From positions 1,436,001 to 1,500,000 of the forward strand of contig NC_056420.1 of NCBI RefSeq assembly GCF_905147365.1: a stretch of 64,000 nucleotides of DNA, written 5' to 3'. This stretch comes from Aricia agestis. Lineage: Eukaryota; Arthropoda; Insecta; Lepidoptera; Lycaenidae. The stretch's first letter is position 1. Every line of letters starts with the position of its first letter. This document shows positions 36,601 through 47,265 of this stretch, piece after piece. The notes beneath the pieces are model-generated. The model saw only the letters and a list, made by a program, of their open reading frames with translations, was not told the DNA's origin and ran no database searches. The position numbers and the translations under genes were made by a program.

Positions 36601-39600
36601 TTGTACTGTATTCTGCCTTGGTAAGATCGATCTTAGAATATTGCTCGTCAGTGTGGTCCCCAATATATCACATTCACGTTGACAGGATCGAGTCAATTCA
36701 GCGTCGTTTTTTAAGATCATTGTGTGCTAGATGTGGGATCAGACGGAAGATCCCGTTATACGAGGACAGACTTACTAAATTCTCCTTAATGAGTCTTGAA
36801 GGCCGCAGACAGATGTTGGACCTATGTAATCTGCACAAAATAATTAACGGAACCATAGACAGAGATTTTGAATCAGATATCTATTAAAGTTCCTACCCGA
36901 TCCGTGCGTATACCTCAACTATTTAACATCCCTAAGTATAAAAACAATGTAGCTAAGAATAATCCTGTTCAAAGAATGTGCTCTCTTTACAATAGTATTT
37001 GCTCAGATTTTGACATATTCCATAGTAATAAGCATAAGTGCATCAAAAAAAAATTCATGTTTCACAGTAATATATTATTACTGTGAAACATGAATTTCCA
37101 CCAAGAAGTTACGGTACATTCAATATCATAAATAATAATACAATTCATATAAATTATAATAATTTTGACATCTATAATATTATGACTTTATGTTCCGTAC
37201 ACATTTTGTTCTGTTCTGAATGACTTTCTACAATATAATATTTAATTTTTGCTATATTGCTATATTATTACTCAATTTTTTACTATATTTTACTGACATG
37301 TACTTATAATCTTATAATTTACAATTTTAAACACTAATAACCAAACAATGAAATTTACTTAAAAGTACAATATATACTTAACTAGCTGTTGCCCGCGACT
37401 TCTTCCGCGTGGACTTCAGTTTATAGCGCGCGATGTCAACAAAATTGGTGTCAAAAGCTTTTATAAAAATAAAAAAAAAACCTGGTACCTACCCCTTAAA
37501 TCAAAACAGCTGTGCAGTGTGCACATAATATTTAATTTTTTTTAATTAAACTTAATATTTTATGCCAAATTAAGCTTATTTAGCCCCCCAATGACACAAC
37601 TTTACCCATAAACTATTTATCATTGATAGGTTTAAACTGTAAGGTTACGTCACTGCATAGATAAAGTACTGATTTATTAAATAACTTAAAAAAGACATAA
37701 CAATCGAAAAATATCCAAAATCAAGTGTAAGATAATACCACCTCTTATAGAAAGACTTTTGGGCAAGCATTAGCACGATGTAGGAGACGCACGGAGCCAC
37801 CTAGTATGAATTTTTGGAACTAACTTAATTTGAACAAATTTACGCATTTTTACCCCCTTACAACGCTTTTTTCCAGTAAAAAAGTAGATTATGTCCTTTC
37901 TCAGGCTTTAGACTGTTTACAAAATTTCATTACAATCGGTTCGGTAGTTTTGGCGTGAAAGCGAGACAGACAGATAGACAGAGATACTTTCGCATTTATA
38001 ATATTAGTATAGATTTTAAATAATTTGTAATGAAAAAATGAAATAAAAATGTTATGTAATATCATAGTTTTAAGTCTTCTTTTATTTTTAATTATGTTTA
38101 AAATGTAATACTTAATTAACTTTGCTTAAAATTATATACAATCATACTTTATATTATACTTACCTACCTGTAATTAATGTTCTTTTAGTTTAGTATGTAA
38201 TTAATTTGGTATTGTAGTTTGTGGAGCTTTTATTACGAATGTCGTGTCACCTGCTAAGGGTACATGCATCAGAAAAATTAATAATTAATGTGCTTGTTTT
38301 AATAATGTTTAGATGTATGTACTGTTTGGTGTCCTAATTAAATAAATAAATAAATAAATACATCTAGCGAGTGTCACAAATGCGTTGCAAATCCACAGCA
38401 TTTTAACCGCCCATTGTGATAAAGCCCTTATGGTTTTTCTTTTTACAGGGGAATACACTTTACAACCTGGGAGGCATGAACTGCCTTTCCAGTTTATTAT
38501 CCCGCAGAACTGTCCGAGCTCGTTTGAAGGCTCAAAGGGTCATATACGGTATGAGATCAAGGCGGTTGTGGACCGCAAGTTCAAGTTGGACCATGAAATG
38601 TCGAGGGACATCACCATCATAGCCCAGCTGGATTTGAATGCTGATCCTTATTGCAAAGTAAGAGGGCTTTTATTGCTTCGTCACATAGCGTCGTTGCAAC
38701 ATAGTTAGCTGGGTACTCAAGAGTGTTGCATGTAACATAATATTATTATATGTGTCAGACACTGAATTAACCTGCGATAATTGTCTGATTGCAAGTGGGT
38801 TCGTGCCTTCATACTCCAAGCTCATTTGATACCGTATTATATGCAACACACATAAGAAAAGTTACTTAGCATATTTATGATTTTTTTTATCAGGAACCAA
38901 TGGTGTTTGAGTTCAACGAATCATACTGCTGCTGCTGCATCAGCTCTGGGTCCTCGGAGACTGTGATAAAGCTACCTGCATCCGGGTTCGTTCCTGGCCA
39001 GGTCGTACCTGTTGAGATTGGCTGCAACACCCTGGGATCAAGTGTGGAGATCACTGAGATCAGCTTCCGTATTGAGAAGGTATTGTATCTCTCCAAACTG
39101 AATGAAAAATATTTTCAGATTGGCTCTTTCTTTGTTTGCAATGGATTCCAAGCATTTGGATTTCCGAATACGGAAAACAAATCCGGAAATCGAATACCGA
39201 AAACATGTGTATGCGGCCAGCTTTAATCCCACACATTTCTAATTTCGCTTTCAATAGTATTGAATACTTGACTAAGCGCGCAGTATTTATTATAAATCGC
39301 TAATGACCAAGAGGACATTCATAAACAAGGTATTTACGTGACATAGTTTTCAATTTGTACTCAACATGATTTATCACTACAAATGATTAACGACTTTGTT
39401 GGCTGTCAATGATTATAAAGTTTGCACTAGCCAACATTTACTGTTGTAAACCTAAGTCGGTGTTGGTGGCTTTGCAAATGCTAACTGTTTTATTGACACT
39501 ACTTACCTAATGACTATTAAATCTTTATTTAGAGCTGACTAAAATTAAATTTAATTTGTATTACTATTATTTGCTCTTCATTTACTACAGTGGTATGGTT

Positions 39601-42112
39601 GAAATTTATTGCCTGAGAAAATACATACCTTACAAAGGTTTATTAGAAAGGTACTGACATCACAATGTAGCTTTAAAACCAGCTTAAAAAACTCGACAGT
39701 TGTACCTTTAGTGGGTCATTAATTATAAAATTAGCTGAGCAATTAGCGTTGTGTAGTTTTTATGTGTCTAAGGGCCGCGCTACACCGGAATGGCAGCGAC
39801 GAAGCGAGCACTTTCAGTGTCATATGATTTTACACTTTATCTTCATTGTTGTAATACATAGTATCGTTTGAAAAATCTACGGCCGCTCGTGGCCGCTGGC
39901 CGGCGGCCGCGAGCGATACTATGTATTACAATAATGAAGATAAAGTTTAAAATCATATGACACTGAAAGTCTCGCCGCCGCTGCCATTCCGGTGTAGCGC
40001 GGCCCTAATTTGCTAACGCGCGTCAGTTGATTAAAGGACGTCGTCTTTCAGGAATTTTTGACTCTTCAGTATTTCAGTATATAAGTGAATATATCACTTC
40101 AGTAATTTTGAAGTTTTACTTTGTGTTTTAAAAAACGTTCCTATCTAAAACAAAAATAATAAAAATTATTCTTATCTATTAAAAAAAATATACCAATGCG
40201 CCTTCTTTTGTGCTTTTTCTACATAAAGATATAGCCTTTTTATTCTGACTTCGAGCTTTTTTACATTGTAGTCGCTAAATAATTACATGTTTTATAATAT
40301 TATGCATCTTCCCTATTATGCCTCGTCTTAGCCGGCCCCTAAACGATCAATTGTATTGTGCAATATCACGATGTGATTTATCACGATGATATTTCAGACT
40401 ATAACCTACAACGCGAACCGCAACCCCGCCATAGAGACGGAAAGCGAGAAATTCGCCAAGACCATCACTGGCCCGGTCACCTCTGACTCCCAACGTAACT
40501 GGACCTGCAACCTCGATATACCGGACGTGCCCGTCGGCAGTCTGGACTCCTGCAAGTTCATCGATATACAGTATAATTTACTGGTGAGTAAATCCTTGTT
40601 AGTAGTAGCACAGACTACAGTGGAAAAGGCTGGAGGCATATGCCAAGAGGTACAATACACTCACTCATTTACGAATGTTGTAGTTACTTTCGCGGGATTC
40701 ACAAAAGTGACACTGTTGGTCACATGTTACAAGTGATGTCATTTATGTGCAATAATGTGTGAAACAAACTACCTACCTATGTGATGAATTAAGTACTGTT
40801 TCATATTATATTAACATTGTAATTCAGTATTAACTATCAAATTGCATATATCTCTCTAAGGATAGCTGTAATTATAGATAAATAAATTTATTTATAGATA
40901 AAGATCGTCCCGGACGGTTGTCACGAGGACTCGGAGGACTCCCGTCGCATCGTCATCGGCAACATACCGCTGGCGGCCTTCACGGACCACTCGCAGAACA
41001 TCACTCAGATCATCACGGGACCCGTCACTAACCAACCCATGTCCAACGCCCCCAACCCCTACCCCAACCCGGCCCCATATCCTGGAGCGAATCCCCCTTA
41101 CCCGGCTTCACCGTATCCGGGCGGAAACCCACCCCCAGGTGCGCCGTATCCGGGAGCGAACCTACCCTATCCTGGTGCTAACCCACCCTATCCTGGTACT
41201 AACCCACCAACTTCCTCACCATACCCCGGTGCTAACCCCCCTGCAACGTCACCCTACCCAGCTAACCCTCCGTATCCTGGTGTGAACCCCCCCGCTGCAT
41301 CACCCTACCCTGCCAACCCGCCATACCCAGGTGCCAACCCCCCATACCCAGCGAACCCCCCTTACCCAGCCTCTCCATCCCAGCCACCGTATCCTGGTGG
41401 AAACCCACCAGCTAACCCACCCTACCCAACTGTGACCCCGTACCCACCAACCACCCAGATCGCCCCCCCTCCGCAGAATATGCCATACCAGACGAGCCCA
41501 AGCCTTGGTCTGAGGACGGGTACCGTTGGCTTCACCGTGCAACCTCCACAAATGCCGACACCGCCTAACCCAGTGAGTAAAGTCAATAAATCAAAAACTT
41601 TATACTATACCTAGTATAGTATAAAGTTTGGTTGTACAGCATTTTGAGTACATTGACCCGTCGCTAGTTGCTTTTAGCTACTAATATATTATATTCTGTG
41701 CTTTTAGTACCATCAGATGGACACGAATATGTTGATATCACATTGCAAGAGATTTTTAATATAATTTCTTTAACTAGGTTATTTTAGTTAAACATTGGCT
41801 ATTTTAAAAGTAATTTTCGAGGGTCTTCGGCAAATCGATTTATTACGTCTTCTGTGAAAGAATCGCTTATATCTTTTATAAGTTTTCTATGAAAGTACTA
41901 GATTTTCGCTAAAAGTACTAGATAGATACTTAGTAGGGACGTCAAAATTATCCAGAGGGGGGGGGGGGGGGGGGCAGCTAACACCCCCCCTCGCTACGCC
42001 CATGACTATAAACTATAAATTGACCCTTAGACTGAGACAGTTGTAACATATTATTGTTATATTCCAGCCGGCTGCTAACCCGTACGCCACGGCCAGCGCT
42101 CCTCCGGAATAA
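33699..42112 (+). CDS. Arrestin domain-containing protein (alpha-arrestin), complete, 7 exons
   Basis: Alpha-arrestins are cytosolic adaptors that link membrane cargo to NEDD4-family ubiquitin ligases for endocytic sorting. Exons: 33699-33813, 35223-35375, 38449-38657, 38894-39079, 40398-40583, 40898-41572, 42068-42112. Phases close to a 522-aa protein. Residues about 1-160 form the arrestin N domain (starting MGFEDGEISLDSP; VKFKGYCKVHW in exon 2; LPFQFIIPQNCPSSFEGSKG in exon 3). About 175-310 form the arrestin C domain (LPASGFVPGQVVPVEI; a CCCC run lies before it). From about 331 to the end the protein is Pro/Tyr/Gly/Asn-rich with many NPPYPG-like units. The start has a good context (AAAATGG). 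I see no canonical PPxY ligase-binding motif in the tail, unusual for this family: its PPY groups are followed by P. The subfamily (ARRDC2/3/4-like) is not resolved. Confidence 0.93.
33970..34975 (+). repeat. Tandem duplication of about 205 bp in arrestin intron 1
   Basis: Unit 1, about 33970-34175, and unit 2, about 34176-34322 continuing at 34917-34975, share cgccacacagaccctgacaa-like, tgtaactgacccaatgattg and cacataccatagaaatgaag blocks with a few substitutions. Unit 2 is split by a hAT-like element. Confidence 0.82.
34323..34916. mobile_element. hAT-like element with 8-bp target duplication and GATTCGAATC repeats
   Basis: Ends tagtgatggga and tcccatcacta; flanked by gaaattac at 34315-34322 and 34917-34924. 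Many gattcgaat / attcgaatc palindromic motifs cluster in the first 180 and last 120 bases, as expected of subterminal transposase-binding repeats. 594 bp without a transposase frame. Confidence 0.9.
37053..37096. repeat. Short hairpin at the end of the LINE coding region
   Basis: An inverted repeat of ttcatgtttcacagtaata, with a few bases between arms, lies just after the last open LINE frame. It could be a remnant of the LINE 3' UTR structure or a mutational foldback. Confidence 0.6.
37381..38010 (+). mobile_element. Nested element beginning ctagctgttgcccgcgac
   Basis: It starts with the tagctgttgcccgcgacttc motif and ends in a gagacagacagatagacag stretch plus tttcgcatttataatattag, both familiar from abundant lepidopteran RTE-linked repeats. 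It interrupts the A/T-rich 3' region of the surrounding LINE. Classification is from memory of such repeats and is tentative. Confidence 0.55.
39771..40006. mobile_element. MITE family C, copy 1 (full hairpin)
   Basis: agggccgcgctacaccggaa and its complement at 40006; the arms remain complementary almost to the centre. It lies between arrestin exons 4 and 5. A shorter relative is at 55956-56096. Confidence 0.85.
41039..41500 (+). repeat. Pro-rich coding repeat (NPPYPG units) in the arrestin tail
   Basis: Inside exon 6, about 150 codons repeat short units such as NPPYPG, SPYPG and NPPYPAN, encoded by ccctatcctggtgctaac-like DNA. Unit length and order vary, so this is a decayed coding minisatellite that may be length-polymorphic. 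The antisense strand is open as a Trp/Gly-rich frame only because the sense strand is CC-rich. Confidence 0.8.
41590..41635. repeat. Hairpin after arrestin exon 6 donor
   Basis: aactttatactatac and its complement with a four-base centre (ctag), about 20 bases into the intron after the 41572 donor. Confidence 0.6.
41957..41976 (+). repeat. G homopolymer of about 18-20 bases
   Basis: A pure G run followed by aacaccccccctcgctac. Length is likely uncertain or unstable in any assembly. It lies in the last arrestin intron. Confidence 0.7.
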
Positions 42113-42537
42113 CCACTCAACTTATGCCAAGTAAGTAAACTGTCAAATTGTTTACTAGATGTAGCCCACAACTTGGTTGCGCACACAGATAAAGCTTCGT
42201 AGAGATCTGGATTAAACAATATTATTGAAATAGTTTCTTGGGTAAGTCAGGGCAATTTTAACCCATCGGTATAAGCTCACAGGTGAAGGAGACACAATAG
42301 AATAACAAAAGATTTCCAACAAGCCACGATCGAAGGATTAAGATAGGAAAATACTTTTTACTGCATTTTTTATTATGCGATATTGTTTGTATGTACTATA
42401 AGAGAAGGTGATTCCTAAGCAGATGGGGGACCTACGTAGTTTGGTTGCGTTACGTCAAACCCAGCCGACAGATCACAATTAACATTGAATTGACATGATC
42501 CGACCGACGTTGGTCTGGCAACTGCCAAGGAATTTAT

Positions 42538-42872
42538 ACGTGGGAGAGCCATGCTTCGACACGAATGGGCCGGCTCGACCGGATAAATACCACGTTCTCA
42601 CAGAAAACCGGCTTGAAACAGCGCTTGCGCTGTGTTTCGCCGAGTGAGTGAGTTTACCGGAGGCCCAATCCCCTAACTCCTACCCTATTCCCTTCCCTAC
42701 CCTCAACTATTCCCTTCCCTTCCCTTCCCTCCCCTATTACCCTATTCCCTCTTAAAAGGCCGGCAACGCACTTGCAGCTCTTCTGATGCTGCGAGTGTCC
42801 ATGGGCGACGGAAGTTGCTTTACATCAGGTGACCCGTTTGCTCGTTTGCCCCCTTATTTCATTAAAAAAAAA
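42538..42872 (+). mobile_element. SINE-like family S, copy 5
   Basis: 5' tacgtgggagagccatgctt to 3' ttatttcatt plus (A)n; aaggaat occurs just before the 5' side and after the poly(A), a candidate target duplication. It lies about 425 bp downstream of the arrestin stop codon. Confidence 0.85.
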
Positions 42873-43049
42873 AGGAATCAATTTCCTCTTAAAGAGGTGA
42901 TTGACGTGCGTACGCGGACTTATGGCTCGACCATCTTAATCGCCTGCGTGTCAGCAAAGAGCCGCGAGCCGCGAGCCCGGGGCATGGTAATCCAGTGTGA
43001 GCGATTCTCGTGTGTCACCGACGCGAGCCGAGTAAGTTCGCGAACTTAA

Positions 43050-43744
43050 AACCCGCGTGTTTTATTTATTTATTTATATCATATAAAATATAAAATATTA
43101 TACACTTAATGACTACACTTTATCACGAGTTAAGTTTGTATGTCTACCAGGCCTTTTACTTCTTTTTTGCAAAATTTTTATTGTTTGTCTATAGTTTGGT
43201 ATTTGTTTAAAGTTTACTGTTTACAATATTATAACAAAAAATATTACATCTTTCCAGGTTAGTAATTGTAAGCTATCACAATCCTCAGAGCTTACAAAAC
43301 TCCCGGAGAGAAGCCGAAACATTTGAAGTTGATAAGAAGAAAACATAAGCATAAGATAAGTACCTATAGATATTTTACATAAAGTGCAAAACTACAGCAA
43401 AGTACAATAATACAACAATAATTATACTAAATACTATTTACACAAGAACTAAAATTGTTGTGATATTTTATATTACAATTCCTTTATGAAAGAGTCGCTT
43501 CGCTCGCGATCTGTTTTGTGTTAATAACAATTTTTAACTAGATTCTACTATTTTATGTACTTAACAACAAAAAAAATTCTCAACTCTAACCTAACCCAAC
43601 CCAAGCAACTTTGCTTGACATTCAAGCAAAGTTGATTGGTTGCTGGTTAAGTTGGTTGATATTTCATGAGAAAGAAGAAATATAGGTCGTTAGTTATAAT
43701 AAATCAGTAAATTTGACTAAATCAAATAGTATAAACGCTGCATT
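43050..43744. other. Intergenic, no gene recognised
   Basis: AT-rich with no supported exon. The adjacent GC-rich piece (42900-43045) ends in ccgagtaagttcgcg, which resembles a splice donor, so a non-coding exon there cannot be excluded. Confidence 0.4.
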
Positions 43745-43858
43745 AAAGAGTGAGCACACTGAGACGGGCCGTGCCGGGGCTCATCGCAAAAATCCGCCCC
43801 CATACAATTTGTATGGAAGCGGAAATCCGCCGGTCCGTCTCAGTGTGCTCACTCCTTT
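43745..43858. mobile_element. MITE family D, copy 1, TTAA-flanked
   Basis: Ends aaagagtgagcacactgaga and complement; TTAA at both borders. It includes a perfect inner palindrome (catacaatttgtatg). A longer relative is at 55728-55953. Confidence 0.85.
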
Positions 43859-45469
43859 AAGGTTGTGTTAGTAGGTTTCAGGTACTACAATACTTATGAA
43901 AGGGCGAAGCGAAGTGTAATGAACGAATAGTGATATTTTACAAATAAAACGCCATAAATATACAATATGAAAAATAACTTATAAATAACTTTATATGTGC
44001 CTCATCTCAGTATAAACCAAGCCCCTAACTAATATGAAGATTTACTCTGTTTTGTCCATAATTAATTGGTTATACAATATACATATGTAGAAGTTGCTTG
44101 ACAGACAAGTAGAAAACCTGTTTATGTAGATGTAGTGTTAACATTTTTTACAAAGGGGCTTTAAATGAACTATTTAGGAATTGTTCCATTGTCATTTGTA
44201 TGAAAAAAGAACTAACACTTGAAAAGGAAAAAAAATGATTGAATAATATTAATTGATTATGAATAACTATTCAAAAGTGTGTTAATGCCTTATCTTTTTC
44301 AATGCAAATGACATATAAAATAAGATTTATATACATGTATTGCTAGGTATAAAAGCTTATTACTTCGTTTTAAAAAGTTTTTAAAGTTTATAGCATTTTT
44401 ACTCATTAATGTTAAGATTATTTTGAACTATATTTATGTTTTGGATCTTTTTGGATTTTATGATTTTCATTTCCATGTTAATTATTACTGACATTATATC
44501 ACTCTCAGTATTTATTTAGAACGAGAGTGGATATTTCATTTTCGCATAAATGATGAAAAAGATGCATTTCTTATTATTTTCTCTGCTAACGACGATTTCT
44601 GAAAGACTTATCCGGTTTTTGACGTTTTTTTTTACTAAAGCTAATTAAATAGTGCTCTTGATTGATTAACGTCAATTTTTTCACTAACGTCAATCTTTAA
44701 CAAAACCTCTGTCAAAAATCATCAGATACCAATTACCAGGCAGTAGTGCTGTTACTGTAAAAATTACTAATGGTAAGAGACTTACTTTGCCTACCTCCCT
44801 CCAATGATTACCTCCAATTCTACTTATACAGATATGTTACGTCCATACTATTTTCCGGCTTAGATCTCTTCCGAACAATTTTCAAATTCAAAATTGCAAA
44901 CCTTGACAAATTTGACAGATAAGTGAAACGAAAGATACGAAAACCATTTACATAAAAGAGACAGTTATATTTTTAAACGTCGAATCGTATCGCTGTCTCT
45001 TTCTTCGCTGTCATTTTCAATTTATTTAGGTAAGACAAGACGCAGCACGTTCGTGACTGCGCTCGATGCAGACTAAACAACAGACGGCCCAATTTAGCCG
45101 TATTTGAATCTTCACAACGCGCGCGGTAGTAACATATCTGCTTTGAGTTTTTCACATTGCCTACCTCAATAAAAATAACTTTTACTTAAATATTTTTCTG
45201 TCCATTTTTACAAACTTACTATTTTTGGAAGTTTGAATATGCGGTTGTTAAAGTTACCAGTTGGATTTTTAAATTTTGAATTTGATTTAAATATAATGTT
45301 CTAAAAGGGGAGCCATAGCACAAAAATTATATTTTCATATGATTTTATTAAATTTAGTCATAGGATTAAGAAAATTACTATTAAACCTATAAGGTGCTTT
45401 ATAATATTGTCTTATTATATTTTAATGTTTGATAAGAATTTTATGAGTGTTGCTGGTTATGGGCCAGCA
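43859..45469. other. Intergenic, no gene recognised
   Basis: AT-rich unique-looking sequence. 44950-45010 holds a short inverted agagacag / ctgtctct pair. No coding or RNA signal was found. Confidence 0.4.
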
Positions 45470-45622
45470 AACACCAAGATGCGGGACTTTTTCTTAAAAG
45501 TCCCGCATCTTGGTGTTACACTTTACGCGGCTATTGCGTTGTGAAAAAAATCGATTTTGAATCGATATCTTTATCGATTCAAAATCAATTTTTTTACTAT
45601 GTAACAGCCGGGTAAAGTGTTA
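45470..45622. repeat. Two adjacent hairpins (22-bp and about 50-bp arms)
   Basis: 45470-45518: aacaccaagatgcgggactt with exact complement. 45516-45622: ttacactttacgcggct...tcgattttgaatcgat with complement ending taaagtgtta. They share the bases at 45516-45518, so together they form a cruciform-prone block, probably a foldback transposon. Confidence 0.75.
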
Positions 45623-45830
45623 GGTCGGGAACGCACCTGCAGCTTACTTCTAACGGCTGTATGATGGTCAATGAAGTAAAAGTGTCTTCATCATTTTGGT
45701 GCTTATTGTAGGTAGTAGATGAGCATGGCCAGGTATAACTTTCGTAAATTACTGTTTGTCAAATGTCAAGCTTATAACAGGGTTAATTAAGAATTACCTC
45801 TATGGAATGTTGGATTGTTATATTTTGTTT

Positions 45831-46116
45831 AGGGTCAATTTATAATAGCGCAGAGTCGAAGCGAAGTTAATTCCCAAATACTGAACACATATAGTTCAAC
45901 CTTAACTCCAGAGCGTAACGCATACATTACTTCTTCGAGGCCAATCAGCGTTGGTCGGGCGCATTCACGCGAATTCCCGCGGATGCGCGCGCCTTTTTTA
46001 ATTCTCAGAAGTAATAAAGTGCGTTAACGCTTTGGGGTTAAGGTTGAATTTGTTATGTTCAGTTTTAATAATTCGCTTCGATACGCTTCGACTCTGCGCA
46101 AGTATAAATGGACCCT
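45831..46116. mobile_element. MITE with about 40-bp inverted ends
   Basis: agggtcaatttataatagcg and cagagtcgaagcg at the left are matched by complements ending gacccttatt at the right; further inner similarity (gttcaaccttaac / gttaaggttgaa). 286 bp, intergenic between the arrestin gene and RIOK2. Confidence 0.8.
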
Positions 46117-46395
46117 TATTTTTTTTCCCATGTTAATTATAATAGCAAAGATTTAACAGTATAGTTATTGCAGTATATGGCCAGTGTTTCAAAAACTTAG
46201 GAATCTCTTTGTTGTATGATTTTATAATATTGTACAGATTGTTATTTTTGTTACTTACAACATCAGATACGCATTTACTTAATTTACTTTTTTATACTAT
46301 TTATTATCGGTTAAAATTTAATAAGGGTTAGATTACACCAAGGTGGATTACACAAATCTCTGTCAGTAAAAAATGTTTTTTAGGCAGTCAGTGTC

Positions 46396-46904
46396 TTAGG
46401 GGGGTATTACATTATCATATATATGTATATGATCATTTCTATGATCATATATAGGATCATTTGATCATATCTGCGTATTACACTATCATATATCATTGAT
46501 CCTATTTTACGTCATATGTGGTTTCAATAGCCAATGGAGAGCGCTAACGCTGACAGGTATTGACGTCAGGGTTACTAGATCTCAGAGAATTCGATTTGTC
46601 AAAAGACATCGTCATTTTTAATATGGTTTGTATTTTGTTATTTCAACAAGATTATCCAAGTATATAATTAGAAAAATAATTACAATACATTATTTGAAAC
46701 GTATTAACGAACAAGAAATTAAAAACTTTTTTATATTAAATAACTGGCAACACCTATTTCTATGACCGTATCCAATCTCTCAGCAAATGTCAAAAATCTT
46801 TGATCAAGGAAGAAATGAATCATATGTCTATATTACATTATCCAATATCATTGACTCAATGATCTCGGATGCAATATATATGATAATGTAATACCCCCCC
46901 TTAA
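46396..46904. mobile_element. MITE with ggggggtattacattatca ends
   Basis: Left ttaggggggtattacattat, right ataatgtaataccccccctt: inverted ends of about 28 bp with many atatgatcat-type repeats just inside. 509 bp; it holds no transposase. Confidence 0.82.
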
Positions 46905-47002
46905 TGAAAATGGTCTTAAGTGTAGAAAGTGTGCCTTTACCACGCTTTCAAGTGGTATTTTGTCCTTAAACTTGTGCCATAGATAACCTAATAATAAGAA
47001 TG

Positions 47003-47265
47003 TGACGACCTCTGTGGCTCAGTGGTGAGCGCGTTGGTAGCTCAAGCCGGGGGTCGCGGGTTCGAATCCCGCCGACGGAACAAAAAGTTTTCAATGTTCC
47101 CAGGTCTGGATGTGTATTAAATATGTGTATGATATAATAAAAATCTTAAATATATGTATAGTATAAAAGTATTAAATATATTTCCGTTGTCTGGTACCTG
47201 TAACACAAGTCCTTTAGGTACTTAGCACGGGGCCAGACTGACGTGGTGTGAAGCGTCCGTAGATT
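47003..47265 (+). mobile_element. tRNA-derived SINE (type 1)
   Basis: A tRNA-like head with an A box (tggctcagtggtgagcg) and a B box within a perfect T-arm (gcgggttcgaatcccgc), then a non-tRNA body (tttccgttgtctggtacctg, gtgtgaagcgtccgtagat) and an A-rich end. The acceptor ends do not pair, so this is a SINE and not a working tRNA gene. Confidence 0.78.

Larger units (their letters stand above)
35640..38361 (+). mobile_element. Decayed non-LTR retrotransposon (CR1/jockey-like LINE) in arrestin intron 2
   Basis: Reverse-transcriptase sequence runs from about 35700 to 36890 in several frames. Signatures are FSKAFDRVNHDILL, TSGVPKGSNLGPLLF and the catalytic AYADDIKIY, followed by a C-terminal region (RTARLFKSTETW, YCSSVWSPIY). 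Frame changes near 35760 and 36357 make it inactive. A 3' region ends in an (AATA)n tail at about 38339-38361, typical of this LINE type. A separate RTE/SINE-like fragment (37381-38010) appears inserted in the 3' part. It has the same orientation as the host gene and is 5' truncated. Confidence 0.85.

Noticed and set aside
41300..41551. Trp/Gly-rich minus-strand frame
   Set aside because: Antisense of the proline-rich arrestin tail; composition alone keeps it open.
47003..47080. Possible tRNA gene
   Set aside because: A and B boxes are present but the acceptor stem does not pair, and a SINE body follows directly.
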